A stretch of DNA of 64,000 nucleotides. It comes from Dolomedes plantarius (taxonomy: Eukaryota > Arthropoda > Arachnida > Araneae > Dolomedidae). The notes beneath the pieces are model-generated. The model saw only the letters and a list, made by a program, of their open reading frames with translations. It did no database searches and was not told the origin of the DNA. Position numbers and translations under genes: made by a program. Of the stretch, positions 23,701 through 36,057 are shown piece after piece (position 1 is the first letter of the stretch; every line of letters starts with the position of its first letter). The DNA lies in contig OU015492.1 of assembly GCA_907164885.2 (NCBI GenBank), forward strand, positions 195,946,960 through 196,010,959, given 5' to 3'.

Positions 23701-26700
23701 ACTCACAATGCATCTGGCTAGCCTGAAAACCACACCTAGAATCTTCTGTATTACAGTTGGATATTCAAATCCTCTCGCCATTAAACCAATTCATGACCTT
23801 GTCTATTTGACCGCGCAATTCAATAACTTCCCACCTTAGCTATTATTTCGTTTTACACAGATACATTTTTAACGTAGTTTTCACTGTGTCATTTTCCCCC
23901 TACGTTCCGAGATCGAGGTAATATATTAGAGACTGATTTTGTCCCGTTAATTCCGATGATCTTACTTCATTTTGTCAAGGTCACTTTGAACCAAGCCTTT
24001 TAATTTTCTGCCACGTTACTTCTGCTAATGGTATGAACACATTAGCTGTCGCAGTGTCTATCTGATTGAAATTTAAGACCGTCAGGGATTGAGATGGTCG
24101 GATAAGCCAGAAAATCAAAACTTTTTAGCAACACAGCTTTTGTTAGAGACGTGCATATTTCGGGATTTTAAGGTAAAAACATATTCTGAACCAGCAAACA
24201 ATTTGTGTAGGTAAAAGTTAAAGAGTCACAGAAAGGAAAATCAAATGAAGAAAAATCTAATGAATTTAAGTATAATAGTGTCTCGTTCTCAACAGTGACG
24301 GCATGACCATTACACAATGGATTGTTTCAGTTAACTTGAATATCACAACTTTCTGAAATAATATCGACATGGTTGATAGACGATTGAAATTTTCTTTATA
24401 TAGATTTTGCTCGTGTTTAGGCCTTAACATCCTTATTTTTCTCTTCCCTGCATTCGTACCCGATTAAAAAATTATTATAATGAATTACAGCTTTAAATTT
24501 TGTAATTTTATGGCACTGGGCTGGTTTTCTTTCCAGTACGTTATGTGCCCAGTTATGGATCTTTCTTGATACATACAAGCGTGCATTATACATGCTTATG
24601 CTTTGTACATTAATGTTTAAAACAAATGAAATACAGCAAAATAAATAATATATATATATATGTAACAAGAAACACATCCTCCTATTAAATTACATTTAAC
24701 GCGAATTCTAAATTATCCTTTTAATGAATCACGCCCCTCTTCCAAATTGCAACCTAATATTAATGTAAGTTATAATTTATATTGGCCATGCAGATCATTA
24801 AGCAGGCATTTGAAATATCTGAACTCAATAACATCCCCATAATATCTGGCCCAAACCGAGGGCCTCCTTAAATTTGTATATAATAAATAAGTCCTGTTTT
24901 CAAATTCTTTCTTTTTGATAAAACGCAGATCTAGCAAGCGCATGATCTAGCAATTAGTTAATCCTCAAGAGAACCACGACGTAGACACGTGAACTCCACG
25001 AGACTAAATTCGTCCAATTAAAAAAATAAGTAATTTCGACCCCCTGGTGGCAAGATCAGGAAACAGTCATTTCATAATTGCCTGAACAGAAGATTTCTCG
25101 CTGTCCTCTCCTAAATTCCCTTGTATGTAGACCTTCGCTTTTTCGCTCCCCGTCCTGTTGCATGGACGTCGCAAGTCCAGTGGCCACTACAGATTGCTTA
25201 CTGACAAATAAAATACGTGTATGGAATTTGTGTTTCTCTCCAAAATTTCCCAAGTTCTTTCCTGGATGAACACTTCGGCAGACAATCTCCAATAAGTTGT
25301 ACGCAGCTATTTCCCCATTGTAATTATTATCAAATATGTACGTATGTATGTATGTATATATGTATGCAACTGATTTTAAGAGTAAATATATTTTAAACTA
25401 GCCCTCAGCCTCAATCGTCCAAACAAAATTACTATTTTTGTTTCTCCAAAAATTGCAAAACAACTCATTACACCTTAGTAGAGCACAATACAGAAAACTA
25501 AATGTCGATGATATATTCAATCCCACCTAAAAGTGTTAAGCGATTTATCAAATAGGATTTATATACTCTCAAATATCAACCTGCTAGGTTGTAAACTATA
25601 AGTTACTAATAAGAACGAAAGTGAACTAAGACTGCTTCTTTGTAAAAGAAATTATGTCTATAGCCTGAAAAAAAGGTGTGTTCCGTATGGAGCTCTTTTT
25701 TAGTTTTTCCACAATAGAGAACAACTTAAACGTGCACTCCCTAAACTCCATTTCTTCATATTGAACAAATGAGTGTGTAGTTTTAGCCGCGTAGTGGTGA
25801 CTTCCGTTTTCACTATATCTGATGGTTTCATTATCGTGCTGAAATACGCCAGTTTTTGCTCGCACCGCAAGAACATGATCTCCTTAGGCTTCAAAAAATG
25901 TAAAGCGACACTCTATCACGACTCTCGCGTGATTGCCTTTTTACCAGAAAAAAAAGGCCTTACTAAAGTGCACTCTATAAAGTGAGTGAACCTTTTCATT
26001 ACAGATCGCGGGGCGTTGACAAAGGCTGCCTTTTGTCCGCTACCACTTTGTGTTAGAGCTTGACAAAAGTAGAGATTTAGATTTATTGAATAAACGAGAG
26101 CCTCTCAAACCATTGAGTCCTCAGTCAACTGCATGTTCCAAAATCTGGAGAATTACAAGCTGAAAGGCGTTTTTTTATATTTGTTTTACTCGCTCTGTTT
26201 AACGCTTGCTCTGGCTGCGCGTGTGATCATAGTTGTTCATTTGGACTGGCGTGGAAGGTATAGGTATTTTCTCCGTGTTTAAGCAGGTGCCCTAATGTAG
26301 ATGAATATCTTCTAAACGGTTCTAGGTGAATGTCAGAGGTAACGGAACCTTGAAAATGTACGCGTCTCTGGTAAGTGAAAATTTTACCTTACTGAGGTTG
26401 ACTAAAAAATGTGATTCATAGCGTTTGGCTGAATTTAGCTTTGAAATTGTTAACAAAGATGCAATTTTTCGATCGTGTTTTGTTGGAAATATTTTTTTGC
26501 CTAAATCATTATTTCAGTACGTCCCGCACTAATTGAAATTCGAAACTCCCATATTTTGAAGAAAAATTACTGTATCCGCAATTAATTATGCTAATTGACG
26601 AACGGTGTGTACGAAAAAATAAAACAAGAATATGTCCGGAATGGTCCAGTATGCTGCAAAAGATGAGGAATGCAGATGCTTAAAATGAACCTTATAGTTA

Positions 26701-27292
26701 TATAAACAGTGATTAATTAAAGTAAATTTTAAACTCATACTTTCAGCTCTTTTTCTGTAGAAAGTCTGTTATATTCTTTTGGTTACAAGCCATGGCAACA
26801 ATTTTTAATTTCAACCTTTTTCTTTAGTAATACACATAGAAACAAATGGATAATCCGCTCATAGATAATTGGGCGTTTAATTTATTTGCATTATGTAACA
26901 GGGGAGCTTTCATATTAAGGTTCCTATTAATGAGAATACCCTAGACTTATGCTATTTCTTTACCTTTAATTAATGACAAAATTTGGTATTCATTAATTTG
27001 AAATAATATTTTTCCGACTTTAGTGTACGATTGAAGTACCTCGTGCTTCGCATTGGTGTGTGTATGTGTGTGTATTTTTAACGCTAGATTGAGTTTGTTA
27101 TATAATTTCCCATACTGATATTAATATTCTCCCTATGCATAAAATAAAACTCTATGTATTTATAAATTTTATAATTTAAAACTACAATCCTCAGTTTACA
27201 AGATCTCCCCTTTTCTACTCTACTATAGTATTAAAATGAGAATATCTAACTCTTTGTATTTTGAAAATATTAAATTAAATATCTATCAATAT
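20711..27292. other. AT-rich non-coding DNA
   Basis: No supported gene. The longest frame (108 codons at 22903-23229) has no recognisable domain. Simple repeats include (TTTG)n at about 23670-23700, (TATG)n at about 25336-25360 and a short TA tract at 24648-24661. Small tandem duplications occur near 22055-22085 and 22312-22340. Confidence 0.5.
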
Positions 27293-27310
27293 CTCTCTCT
27301 CTCTCTCTCT

Positions 27311-27369
<59 letters not shown>
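27293..27369. repeat. (CT)n then (TA)n microsatellite
   Basis: CT repeat 27293-27312 followed by TA repeat 27314-27369. Translating it gives Ser-Leu and Ile-Tyr runs that mimic an open frame. Confidence 0.95.
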
Positions 27370-27370
<1 letters not shown>

Positions 27371-27643
27371 GAAGACCAAGGGGGAGGGGTCATATTTGCA
27401 CCCTTTAACGCAAACATTCCTCTATTTTTTTTTCAATTTAATATATATTATAATACTCTTTATGATGAACCTCGCTTATAAGTTTATTTTGCAATTCACT
27501 CGAAAACTTTCAACTTATGCGATCGCATTTTTTTCTTAATATATTCAAATACAGGATTTCAAAACTTTTACTCTTGTGCTTTACACTCTAAACTACTTAA
27601 GATAACTTTGACTAATGGTAAATTTGCATCGATCGTTCGCTTA

Positions 27644-27710
27644 CCAGGGCCGAGGATCGAACCTATATCCAAACGTTCTGACAATTATTCCACGTACTAA
27701 ACTGCCCTGG
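27644..27710 (-). repeat. tRNA-like pseudogene or SINE head, minus strand
   Basis: On the minus strand the segment begins CCAGGGC and ends GCCCTGG, a perfect 7-bp acceptor-like stem. It contains GGTTCGATCC, a good B box, 7 nt before the closing stem. At 67 nt it is short for a tRNA. The T-arm stem pairs over only about 3 bp, and I could not place an anticodon with confidence. A decayed tRNA or SINE head is the best reading. Confidence 0.45.
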
Positions 27711-29670
27711 TGATATGAGAAAGTTACTTCTTATGTGCACAACTTTCCCCACTCAAATTCATTTATTTCAATTAAAATATTATTAAAAGGCTATTCTTCT
27801 CAAAAACATGTCGCTAGTCTTCAAAATAGAAGCTATTAACTTCTAAATAACATTTTACAAACGTTAAAATTTTTGCGTTTCCTGTCTTCTTCCCCTCAGA
27901 TTCAAATCTTCTTACGTTCACTACAAATACCATCATCTATCCACAAACATACATTTTTTTTTTTTAAACCGTAAAAGCTATTCAAATGTTTTAGAACGTA
28001 ATAAACTGTATTAACCTTAGGCTTCTTTCAACATTTCATGCGTATCTGTTGGTGTTAGAACATAGTTTGTAGCATGTTAGAACATAGTTTGTAGTCTTTG
28101 AAATGCCCATTGCACATTTTTAACCACTCGATTACAATAACTTCGTAGATGTTATATTGTATCTATTCTACAAAAGGAGACATTAAAAAATTTTATTGTA
28201 CATCAAATATATAGTCAAATTTTTTAAAACATTTTTTTACGAGCCCCAGATATTAATGGATACACCTTTTGTTTGAAAGTTGCGAGCTGAAATTGAAAAA
28301 CAAATAAGTTGAGAGTAAAAGCTTCTTAAATGTACAATAAGTCCGGATTTACAAAACTTATCTTCAGCGCGCATTCTGTTTTCCTTATATCTAGCCAACC
28401 TCCTAATCTTGAAGGGGAAAACGAAGGTTGGTTCACTGAACCCTGAAAAATTGAATGTTTTGCGTGTTGCATAAAAGATACATATTGATTTACATGTTAT
28501 CGCTCGAACATACATATATACATAGAAGATATTGTGGTATTTTATTGGAAATAGCATTATTCACGAAGAAATGCTTAAATTTGGAAACTTGTTCTTTGAC
28601 ATAACCCCGTATCATGAAAAGTATTGAAACTTAACTTTATTTTATTAAACAAAACAAAATAAATTATAAATAAATATTATGTAATTGACTGTTTTGATGG
28701 ACCTGTATTTATATGTGTTCCTTTACTGAGTATAAAATTACTGAAGAAGTACTAAGTGTGGAAAGTTTTTGGTATAAAGATGTAAGCGAAAAAGAATCTT
28801 AAAATTCAAGGGTACAATTTAGCGCCGATAGCCTTACATCATTTGAAAGATATTTACTAAACAACTCATTCATTTAGACGCGATAATGCAACCAAAGGAT
28901 TTAGTTTACTTGGTCGCATGATTTTCGCAAGATAAGAAACGAATTCAAATAACGAAAATTAGCCTTTTTTCAGGAGGAAAAAAAAGTAATGGAAGTGTTT
29001 ACGCAGATCCTGTTATTGCAATTCCTCGAGTTCTGGAGGGTTAAGATAGGGATTTAAAGTGGAAAGGAAAATTAAGGAGTTTTTTAAAGGAAGTGGAAAG
29101 GAAATTTAATAAAATAGCCATTTCAACATGCAGCTATCTTATGTGTATCTGCGGAAAATGGATTATTAGGAATCCTAATAAATCTGAATTATGGCAGTTG
29201 ACAAAATTTGTCAAATTTTGGTATATGAAAAATAAAATTGTGCCCTTTTAGCAATCAGTTTTTTTATATTAATTTTTATATAATTTCTAATATTTAATAC
29301 TAGCTCAAAATCAGTCATTCCTAAAGAATTATTTAGTTCATGTAAAATCATTAATGCCAAACTGAGATTATAACTATAATTTTACTCCTATCATTTTGTT
29401 TTATCTTCACAAAATGTTGGCATATACATTACATTAACATTTATGAATTTTAGAAATCCGTTTTGAACTTCGCATACGTAGAATTGTTAAAAATTTTATT
29501 AAATGTACGTACGGGGTAACAAACCCATGTACACCTAAAAAGTGACTTGATTCTGAATATAAGCAGAGCTTCAATTGGAACGTTTGCTGTTAAAGCTCGG
29601 TCGATTTCAGGAGCGTGAAAGTCACCATTTGCTACTTGTGAGCTTACAGGCCGCCCTCATCTTTTATAGC
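27711..29670. other. Non-coding DNA
   Basis: No gene-like frame. A 20-bp sequence is tandemly duplicated at 28053-28072 and 28075-28094. A GTGGAAAGGAAA motif recurs near 29059 and 29092. Confidence 0.5.
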
Positions 29671-29963
29671 GCATATAGATTGGTGCAGAGTTCTCTGCCT
29701 GCAGATCCCCGACTCCTGTCATCACATTAGTCACGGTAACATTAGACACGGTATTTAGAACCACCCCCATTCCCGCCCCCAAGGTTTCTTTGATGTGGTG
29801 TCTCCCCCGACCCCGCTCAACACCATTTGACCCGCTGACCCCCCACCCTTTCTTTGATGGACCGCCAGAGGAGGCGATCCACGCATAGTACAGAGTACAG
29901 AGTGAACATATATCACTGGATTCCCCAAGGCACAGGCAGAGAACTCTGCACCAATGTATATGC
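29671..29963. repeat. 31-bp inverted repeat pair with GC-richer core
   Basis: The arms 29671-29701 and 29933-29963 match at 30 of 31 positions in inverse orientation, with a 231-bp core. Each arm contains GCAGAG and CTCTGC, which are themselves an inverted repeat. The core is unusually C-rich for this region. Homology stops sharply at both ends of the arms. No clear target duplication is seen, so it could be a MITE, a foldback unit or a structured non-coding sequence. Confidence 0.75.
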
Positions 29964-32900
29964 ACCATTAAATACAGACATCTTGATGCTGCTTTTAGAG
30001 TTTAAATTAAATCCGAGTCAAACCGCTCGTTTCTCCCGCAGAATAAGGATAAGATATCCAGCAATGGGATTCTCTTGGCGGTTTTGTATGACAAAAAATT
30101 TACAATCATCGTATAATTCTAGTATGAGTTGGGAAAAATACAGACGATCAAGTTCATAACAGAATCCCATTTTCAATCATGTCTTCTTAAAATATTACTA
30201 TTGTAATAATATTTTTAGAATATAAAATTTACACAAATTCACTCGCCACTGAAAAAAGTACTTACTATCCAAACCGTTACTTATTTGTAATTGTGAAACC
30301 AAATCACTCCGGCACACGTCCCAACATCGATACTTATTGCATAACTCACTTAGGTCATTTTGCAACAGAAATCGAGCTGACAACAAGTGGGCAATGCACC
30401 GACTCCGTCCATCATGCAATTACGCACCACCTGGGGTCATTCATGGCCCAGAAAATAAAAAAGAGCCCGGGTAGTGGAAACATGGGCTCCGCAATGTCTG
30501 CAGCTCGCATCTCTTGATCAGGTTCCTCCACCTTGTGGCTCGGGGCGAATATTTCTGAGAGAGAGTCAGTTTCGATATCGCCGGAGTTCTCACATTTCTT
30601 TTCCAACCAGCTGTTGTTAGGTCACCGGGCTCAAATAGGACAAGGCACTTTCGAGCGGAGAAAGTTTTTGATGGCGGGGAGGAAGGTGAAAAATTGAATT
30701 CTTTTGTCTTGGGAAACTCGGTCAGACGGTAGGAGGATGATGACAGAGATCGCTGCACTCATGGTTGGATATGATACCACTTCCTCGATGTATTCGCAAT
30801 GCCGTGCTTGTTAGCGATAGGGTAGTTTAATCCCAGTGAATATCTATTGCCGTGGATCTCGAATTCCTTCTGCAGATTGCGAATAATCTTTGAGGTTAAT
30901 TGCGAAGTTAATAGCAAAACGTGGCTCTGGATTTTTCTCATCAAAAACTTCTTACAGCTTTATACAACTTTTTAATAATTGATATCAGCCCATTTAAACA
31001 TACTTCGTTAAAAAGAAAGAAAAGAAAACGCCTGTTTCGTTATTTAGTTTTTCTGCAATCTAAGTTGTTAATTCAGTTATGGGTATTAAAGCATTTGTTT
31101 TTAATCCTTGCGTAAATGAATTCTTTTCTGCTAGGTTTCTATTTTTCGGAACATGAGCTTGAGGGGTCAAATCTCTTGGTAGGCATGGGTTGTATAGTCG
31201 CTTTGAAATCGGATTTAAGCTGTAAGTCTCGGGCATATTAGCCCCATCATTTTGACAAAATGATTTATTGCTCCAAACAAACCACCTGATAGGAGAAGAG
31301 TTATAGCCAGTTATTCTGATTTGGTATTGTGGAGGTTCTAAACCATAAATAATTTTCTCTGATGACTTACAGATGAAATGTCAAATTGAATTCTTTATTA
31401 AAAAAATTTCGAAATAGGAATAAACTGATTTCAAAAACAAAGTTGTTGACGTAAACATTTCCGGGTACAGGACTATATTTATCTCTTCTCTTCCCTAATG
31501 ATACGCAAGATCGCATTTATACACGTTATCTGCAAATTTATTCAGTCTGAAAATTTGTATAAATGGTAAATTTCTAGGTTTTAAAAAGACTTATTGTCAT
31601 GTACGATTTTATTAAAATATTTCAAGTAAAATCCCCAATTTTCATCAGCTTCGCAGCCTCTCCTCTCCAACACAGCGTCAAATATTTTTCACGCCTGAAA
31701 AAATTCTTGAAGGATCTTGAATCACGGGAAAATCCAGGCCAAGTAAAACTGAGGCAAGAATTTTTAGTGATTATTAAGGAGAATTCCCCGCCAAATTCAT
31801 GCAGTTTCCGGACACTTACATTGGAGATTTCCAAGGGGTTACATTCAGTAGAATTTGAAATGTAATTAATGGGTTTTTAAATTGCAGAATAAACTCGCAT
31901 TAAAGATACAATTGGAAACTCAAGATAATATAAGAAATACAATTACTGACAAATCAAGTTCGGAGCTTGGCTTTCTTAAAGTGATTAAATATGCGCTTGA
32001 CAAAATTTTTGAAATTTCAGCATATAACATCTAAATTTATATTAATAAGTTATTCATAGTAACTTCTTGTCTCGTATTTCACGGGAAATTAAATATATCT
32101 GAATATTTTCTTATGTTAATATCACAGAAAAAAAAAATATAGTCAATCATGACAAAGTTCTAAATAAAGGACATTTCTTTTCTTTGATTGCTCTTTCACA
32201 GTGCATTGACATACTCTATCCTCTGCAAAGAAAACAAGTTAAGTTGATTGTTTAAAGGAAAAATGATAAATTATGCGTGACTGAAATTGATATCCATTTT
32301 CCTCCTCAGTAAATTATTTCTAATAGCCTCAAACTGGAGTAGCTTGTCGGTGATAGGGTTTTTTTGATTGAGGAATGCTCGTATTCAAACATTTTTAAAG
32401 TCTCTCTGTGAAATGCGAGTCATCTGTTCAAGTTTATTAAACAGATAACTTTATTGAATGCTTTCAGCATGTTACTGATTGACCTTCTCTGAGGGTAAAA
32501 GGAAAAAATTTTGATAGTTGATTTTGGTAGCGAGCATAATAGATTACGCTATTACACGCACAACTCAGTGTAATATTCAAGTTTTCACTCATTGTTTGTA
32601 CATATATCATCGGTTTTGCATAAACAGCAGTATGCATAGTTGATATACTGATATCTATTATCCTGTTTAGAGAAGGCTTCACCGGTGCAGCGGACCGAAA
32701 CCTTGGTATACAGGGGTAAAATATATTTATGTAATACTTCCATCAATAATACACGGTGTGTGCGCATGCCTGTTTCCCCCAAAGGAGTAAATTCATGACC
32801 TAGAGGGAATACTTTGCTCATTTTTTTAAACTATTTTTTTATAATACATTATTACACCCATAATAAAGGATTGAATAGAAGGAATTCTCTCGGGTTATGT

Positions 32901-33203
32901 TTAAATTCGCATTAAATATTTTAAATTTAAAATAAATATTATTAAGTATGGCTCCTTGTACGTAAAATGTTCAATTGAATAAAATGTCTTAAAAATAAAT
33001 TCCATCGTCTGCAAATAGGTGTAAAATTCAAGAAGTAGGGAAGTATGTAAGAATGAGAATGAAAAATTTTTATTGATTATTTGAAGTGTTAAATAGTTCT
33101 GTAAGTTAAAATCACACTTGGAACAAACGTACAATAGGTACACGGGGGAATTTTTGAAAATGTATAATATTTCTTTTACACGTTTTGAATGCTACTCTTT
33201 ATA
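29964..33203. other. Non-coding DNA with one GC-richer island
   Basis: No confident gene. The island 30412-30760 has overlapping minus-strand open frames. One is a 64-residue acidic frame (30412-30606) that looks protein-like but matches no family I know. Part of the island (about 30645-30730) resembles 34700-34790, so it is probably old repeat sequence. Confidence 0.4.
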
Positions 33204-33676
33204 CAGTAAAGCCTCGTTTATCCCGCCCTCGTTGATCCGAATCTTCGGATAATCTGGATCAGATTTGTAACTTTTTTTTATTATTTAATGTTCCCATTAG
33301 ATAATTTTTAACTATAGTAGCAAGAACGTAACTATAAGTACGCCAAATATTCGCTTTTTAGTCTGATTCAATGTGCAGCTCCTGCATAGATTGTACAGTA
33401 AATTATGGTTATAAAATATTTTTTGTTGAGTTTAAGAAAGCTTTACTAGAGTGTCACAGGGCATTGACGAGGATTGACCCAGAAAAGTTATTTTTAAATT
33501 TTTTAATGTCTTGTAAACTATACTGTGCAATTTTGTTACAAAACATAGTTTTTTATCCTAGTAAATGGTCTGCTTAATTTAAGGGTTTTATTTTGCGTAT
33601 TACCCATATTACCCGAATTTTCAACTGTCTGGATTGCCTATGGTCCCAGTCAGTCCGGATAAACGAGGTTTTACTG
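33204..33676. mobile_element. Tigger/pogo-like non-autonomous element
   Basis: A 473-bp unit with inverted ends CAGTAAAGCCTCGTTTATCC and GGATAAACGAGGTTTTACTG (19 of 20 matching), flanked by TA at 33202-33203 and 33677-33678. The CAGT start, TA target and CCTCGTTTATCC-type end fit pogo/Tigger elements of the Tc1/mariner superfamily. No transposase motif was seen inside. Confidence 0.85.
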
Positions 33677-33713
33677 TACTTTCATATATTCTTGCATAAA
33701 CTCAAGCTCTTAA

Positions 33714-34437
33714 GGTGACTGCCTACGTTAGGAGCCAATTTTTTTAAAAAATTGTTTTTTTAAGGATTTTTTGGTCTTTTATGGTAAAATAGCATTTAAA
33801 AATTAAAAATAAAAACTTGCCTGTAAATACCATACTTTTTTATAAATTGGTCAATTTGAAGTAATTTTTAATGAAATTTAACTAAAACGCCTATCACTCT
33901 GGACAGAATTCTAATGCTACCATTTTAATTTCCTTCTCACACATGATACATATAACAGTTATCTTCAAAATGACCCTCAATCTAAGAGAAATTTTAAAAT
34001 GCAAAAATAATACAGACAATTTTATGTTCGAATATGAAAATTTTCCCCAATTCGTCATACCTTTCCTTATAAAAACAGCCCCAAACAAAAAACTATTTAT
34101 TATACATCAATTATTGTGCGTCATCTCATTAACAATAGCGTCTAAAACATTTCCTGAAAATTTTTTCAAATCATATGTATTATTATGTGAGATATCATGA
34201 TAACGGTAGAGATTTGTGCTAAAAAACAATTCTGAGAAAAACGCATTTAAAGTTGTGTGTCACTTCAATTTTGTATCAGACGATGTTTTTAAAAAAAGCT
34301 ATAACTCTGCTTCTAATTAATGTAGAATGAAAATCAAAACGGTTTTGAAAAGAGAAAGATTGAATTACACGATTCTTGCAAAAAATAAAATTGACCAAAA
34401 TAGTCAAAAAATGGCATTTTCAACGTAGGCAGTCACC
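33714..34437. mobile_element. TTAA-flanked element, perfect 16-bp TIRs
   Basis: The ends GGTGACTGCCTACGTT and AACGTAGGCAGTCACC are perfect inverses. TTAA flanks the 724-bp unit on both sides (33710-33713, 34438-34441), and the palindromic match extends one base further as CTTAAG. TTAA targeting suggests piggyBac-like or another TTAA-specific superfamily, but the GGTGACT start is not the usual piggyBac CCC/CCY. There is no recognisable coding region; frames at 33894-34200 are motif-free. Confidence 0.75.
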
Positions 34438-34441
34438 TTAA

Positions 34442-36057
34442 GGCAGATAAAAATAATTACATTAACGTACATGCTAAAAAATGTCCTAAGACCGTAGCGA
34501 AGAAAACACTCAAATCAACGTTCAACTAAATGAATGTGTGACTAAACTTCCTGATCAAAATAGCGAAGAGAATTTTACTGAACACTTGCCCATTATTAAA
34601 AGAAAATCTGCGGTTTAGTGCATTCCATCTAAGTTGATTCATAACTTATTTATCACGTTCCATCAAATTTCTTCATTAAAAGTGTGACGAATAACCGCAA
34701 AATAAAGTAAAGGAGGAAAATTAAGCTCTATTTCAATCAGAAAAAGGAGAAAATCAATTTCTTTGTCTCAAAACTCGGTCAGACGATAGATTATTATTAT
34801 TCCTTCATTATACCGAGAATAAATACATGAAATCATAACATTTCAATCATGGATCTGATAGTAGGTTTGGAAAAATAGAAAAAAATCGTAACAATATGCA
34901 GTAAATTTGAGAACAGAAGTTTTTAATAATACTCAGCGCAAATGATCTTAATTTATTGCAGTTTAAAACGAATATTCTACATTGAATAAAAATATTTTAC
35001 GTCTAATGCATTTTCTTGACCTTTAAATATCGGAAAATTTTAGAGTCATTGTTCCATTCACGGGAAACTTAATTTATCTCCATACAAAATCAGAGTAGCA
35101 AAATTTTTCTAATATACGTCAAGAGGGAATATTGAAGCTAGATAAAAGCTTAATAATATTAACTCGATAACCTTTTAACAATAGTTAACTGCGAAACATT
35201 GCATTAACTAGTTCAACAGAACATTAAAAAATTCTGTTTATAACTGCAGACAGTTCTGTTAATGGATATATTCAAAGTGCTTGTACACTTTTCTTTGACT
35301 TTAAAGAAATCCTGCTCCAAAACAATCTCTCTTACACACACAAGTATATAGATGTGTATTTTTATTGCCCTTAAAACTTTTCTTAGATGCATATAAGTAG
35401 AATGCTTGATGAAAATAGGATTCAAAATCTGTCTCTGGATTAACGTATAGTGTAAATCCATTTTCTATAAAGATTGAGGGAAAAATATTATATTATTTTA
35501 TATTTTATATATATATTTTATATATATATATATATCCTTCATAAAAACTTAATATTTACACTTAAATCTTTGCCAATGATAGGTATCTTCAAAATTTCCT
35601 ACTCAAAATGTAGTCAAATACATAATACCCGCATATTTAACTGTACTTAAAGTTGTGCGAATATACTTAAATCAAACACTGATAACACAGTTTACACAAA
35701 GATTAAACTAGAAAATTAGCAACTGAAGCATGCATCTCAATTCTGTAGGAGGAAAAGCTCTTGACGCGATAAGTAAACTCTTTAGTTGAGTCATTACATT
35801 ACGAAATGAAAGCGTTTACAGTCCGCGGCGCTGGGCAAAGTTATGCTTCAGATGTTATCTGGCTTTACTATTGTTTGATGTTATGGGCTAGTACTAACGA
35901 ATAAGTATGTTTTTATCATAAAAGAGAAACCCCACTCGGTAACGTTTCTTTCTTCATTTTTTACTGCCCTTGTCAGTATTATTGGTGCGCACGTGTATGT
36001 TTGGGATATTTGTCATGGCGTCATTCACATTCTTTGTTCTCTCCCCTTTTTTTGTAG
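34442..36057. other. Non-coding DNA upstream of the large exon
   Basis: AT-rich. Near 34700-34840 is a diverged copy of part of 30640-30780, sharing AACTCGGTCAGACG. A TA-rich stretch lies at 35486-35535. The final ~30 bp (CTTTGTTCTCTCCCC, then a T-run and GTAG) form a strong polypyrimidine tract and 3' splice acceptor for the exon at 36058. So at least this end is intron. Confidence 0.65.

Noticed and set aside
33894..34200. Overlapping frames within the TTAA-flanked element
   Set aside because: No transposase signature. Frames on both strands of the same DNA with no bias suggest chance.
35970..36057. Frame continuing 5' of the large exon, with a membrane-like leader
   Set aside because: It translates a polypyrimidine tract ending in GTAG. 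The splice acceptor explains it better than a coding leader.
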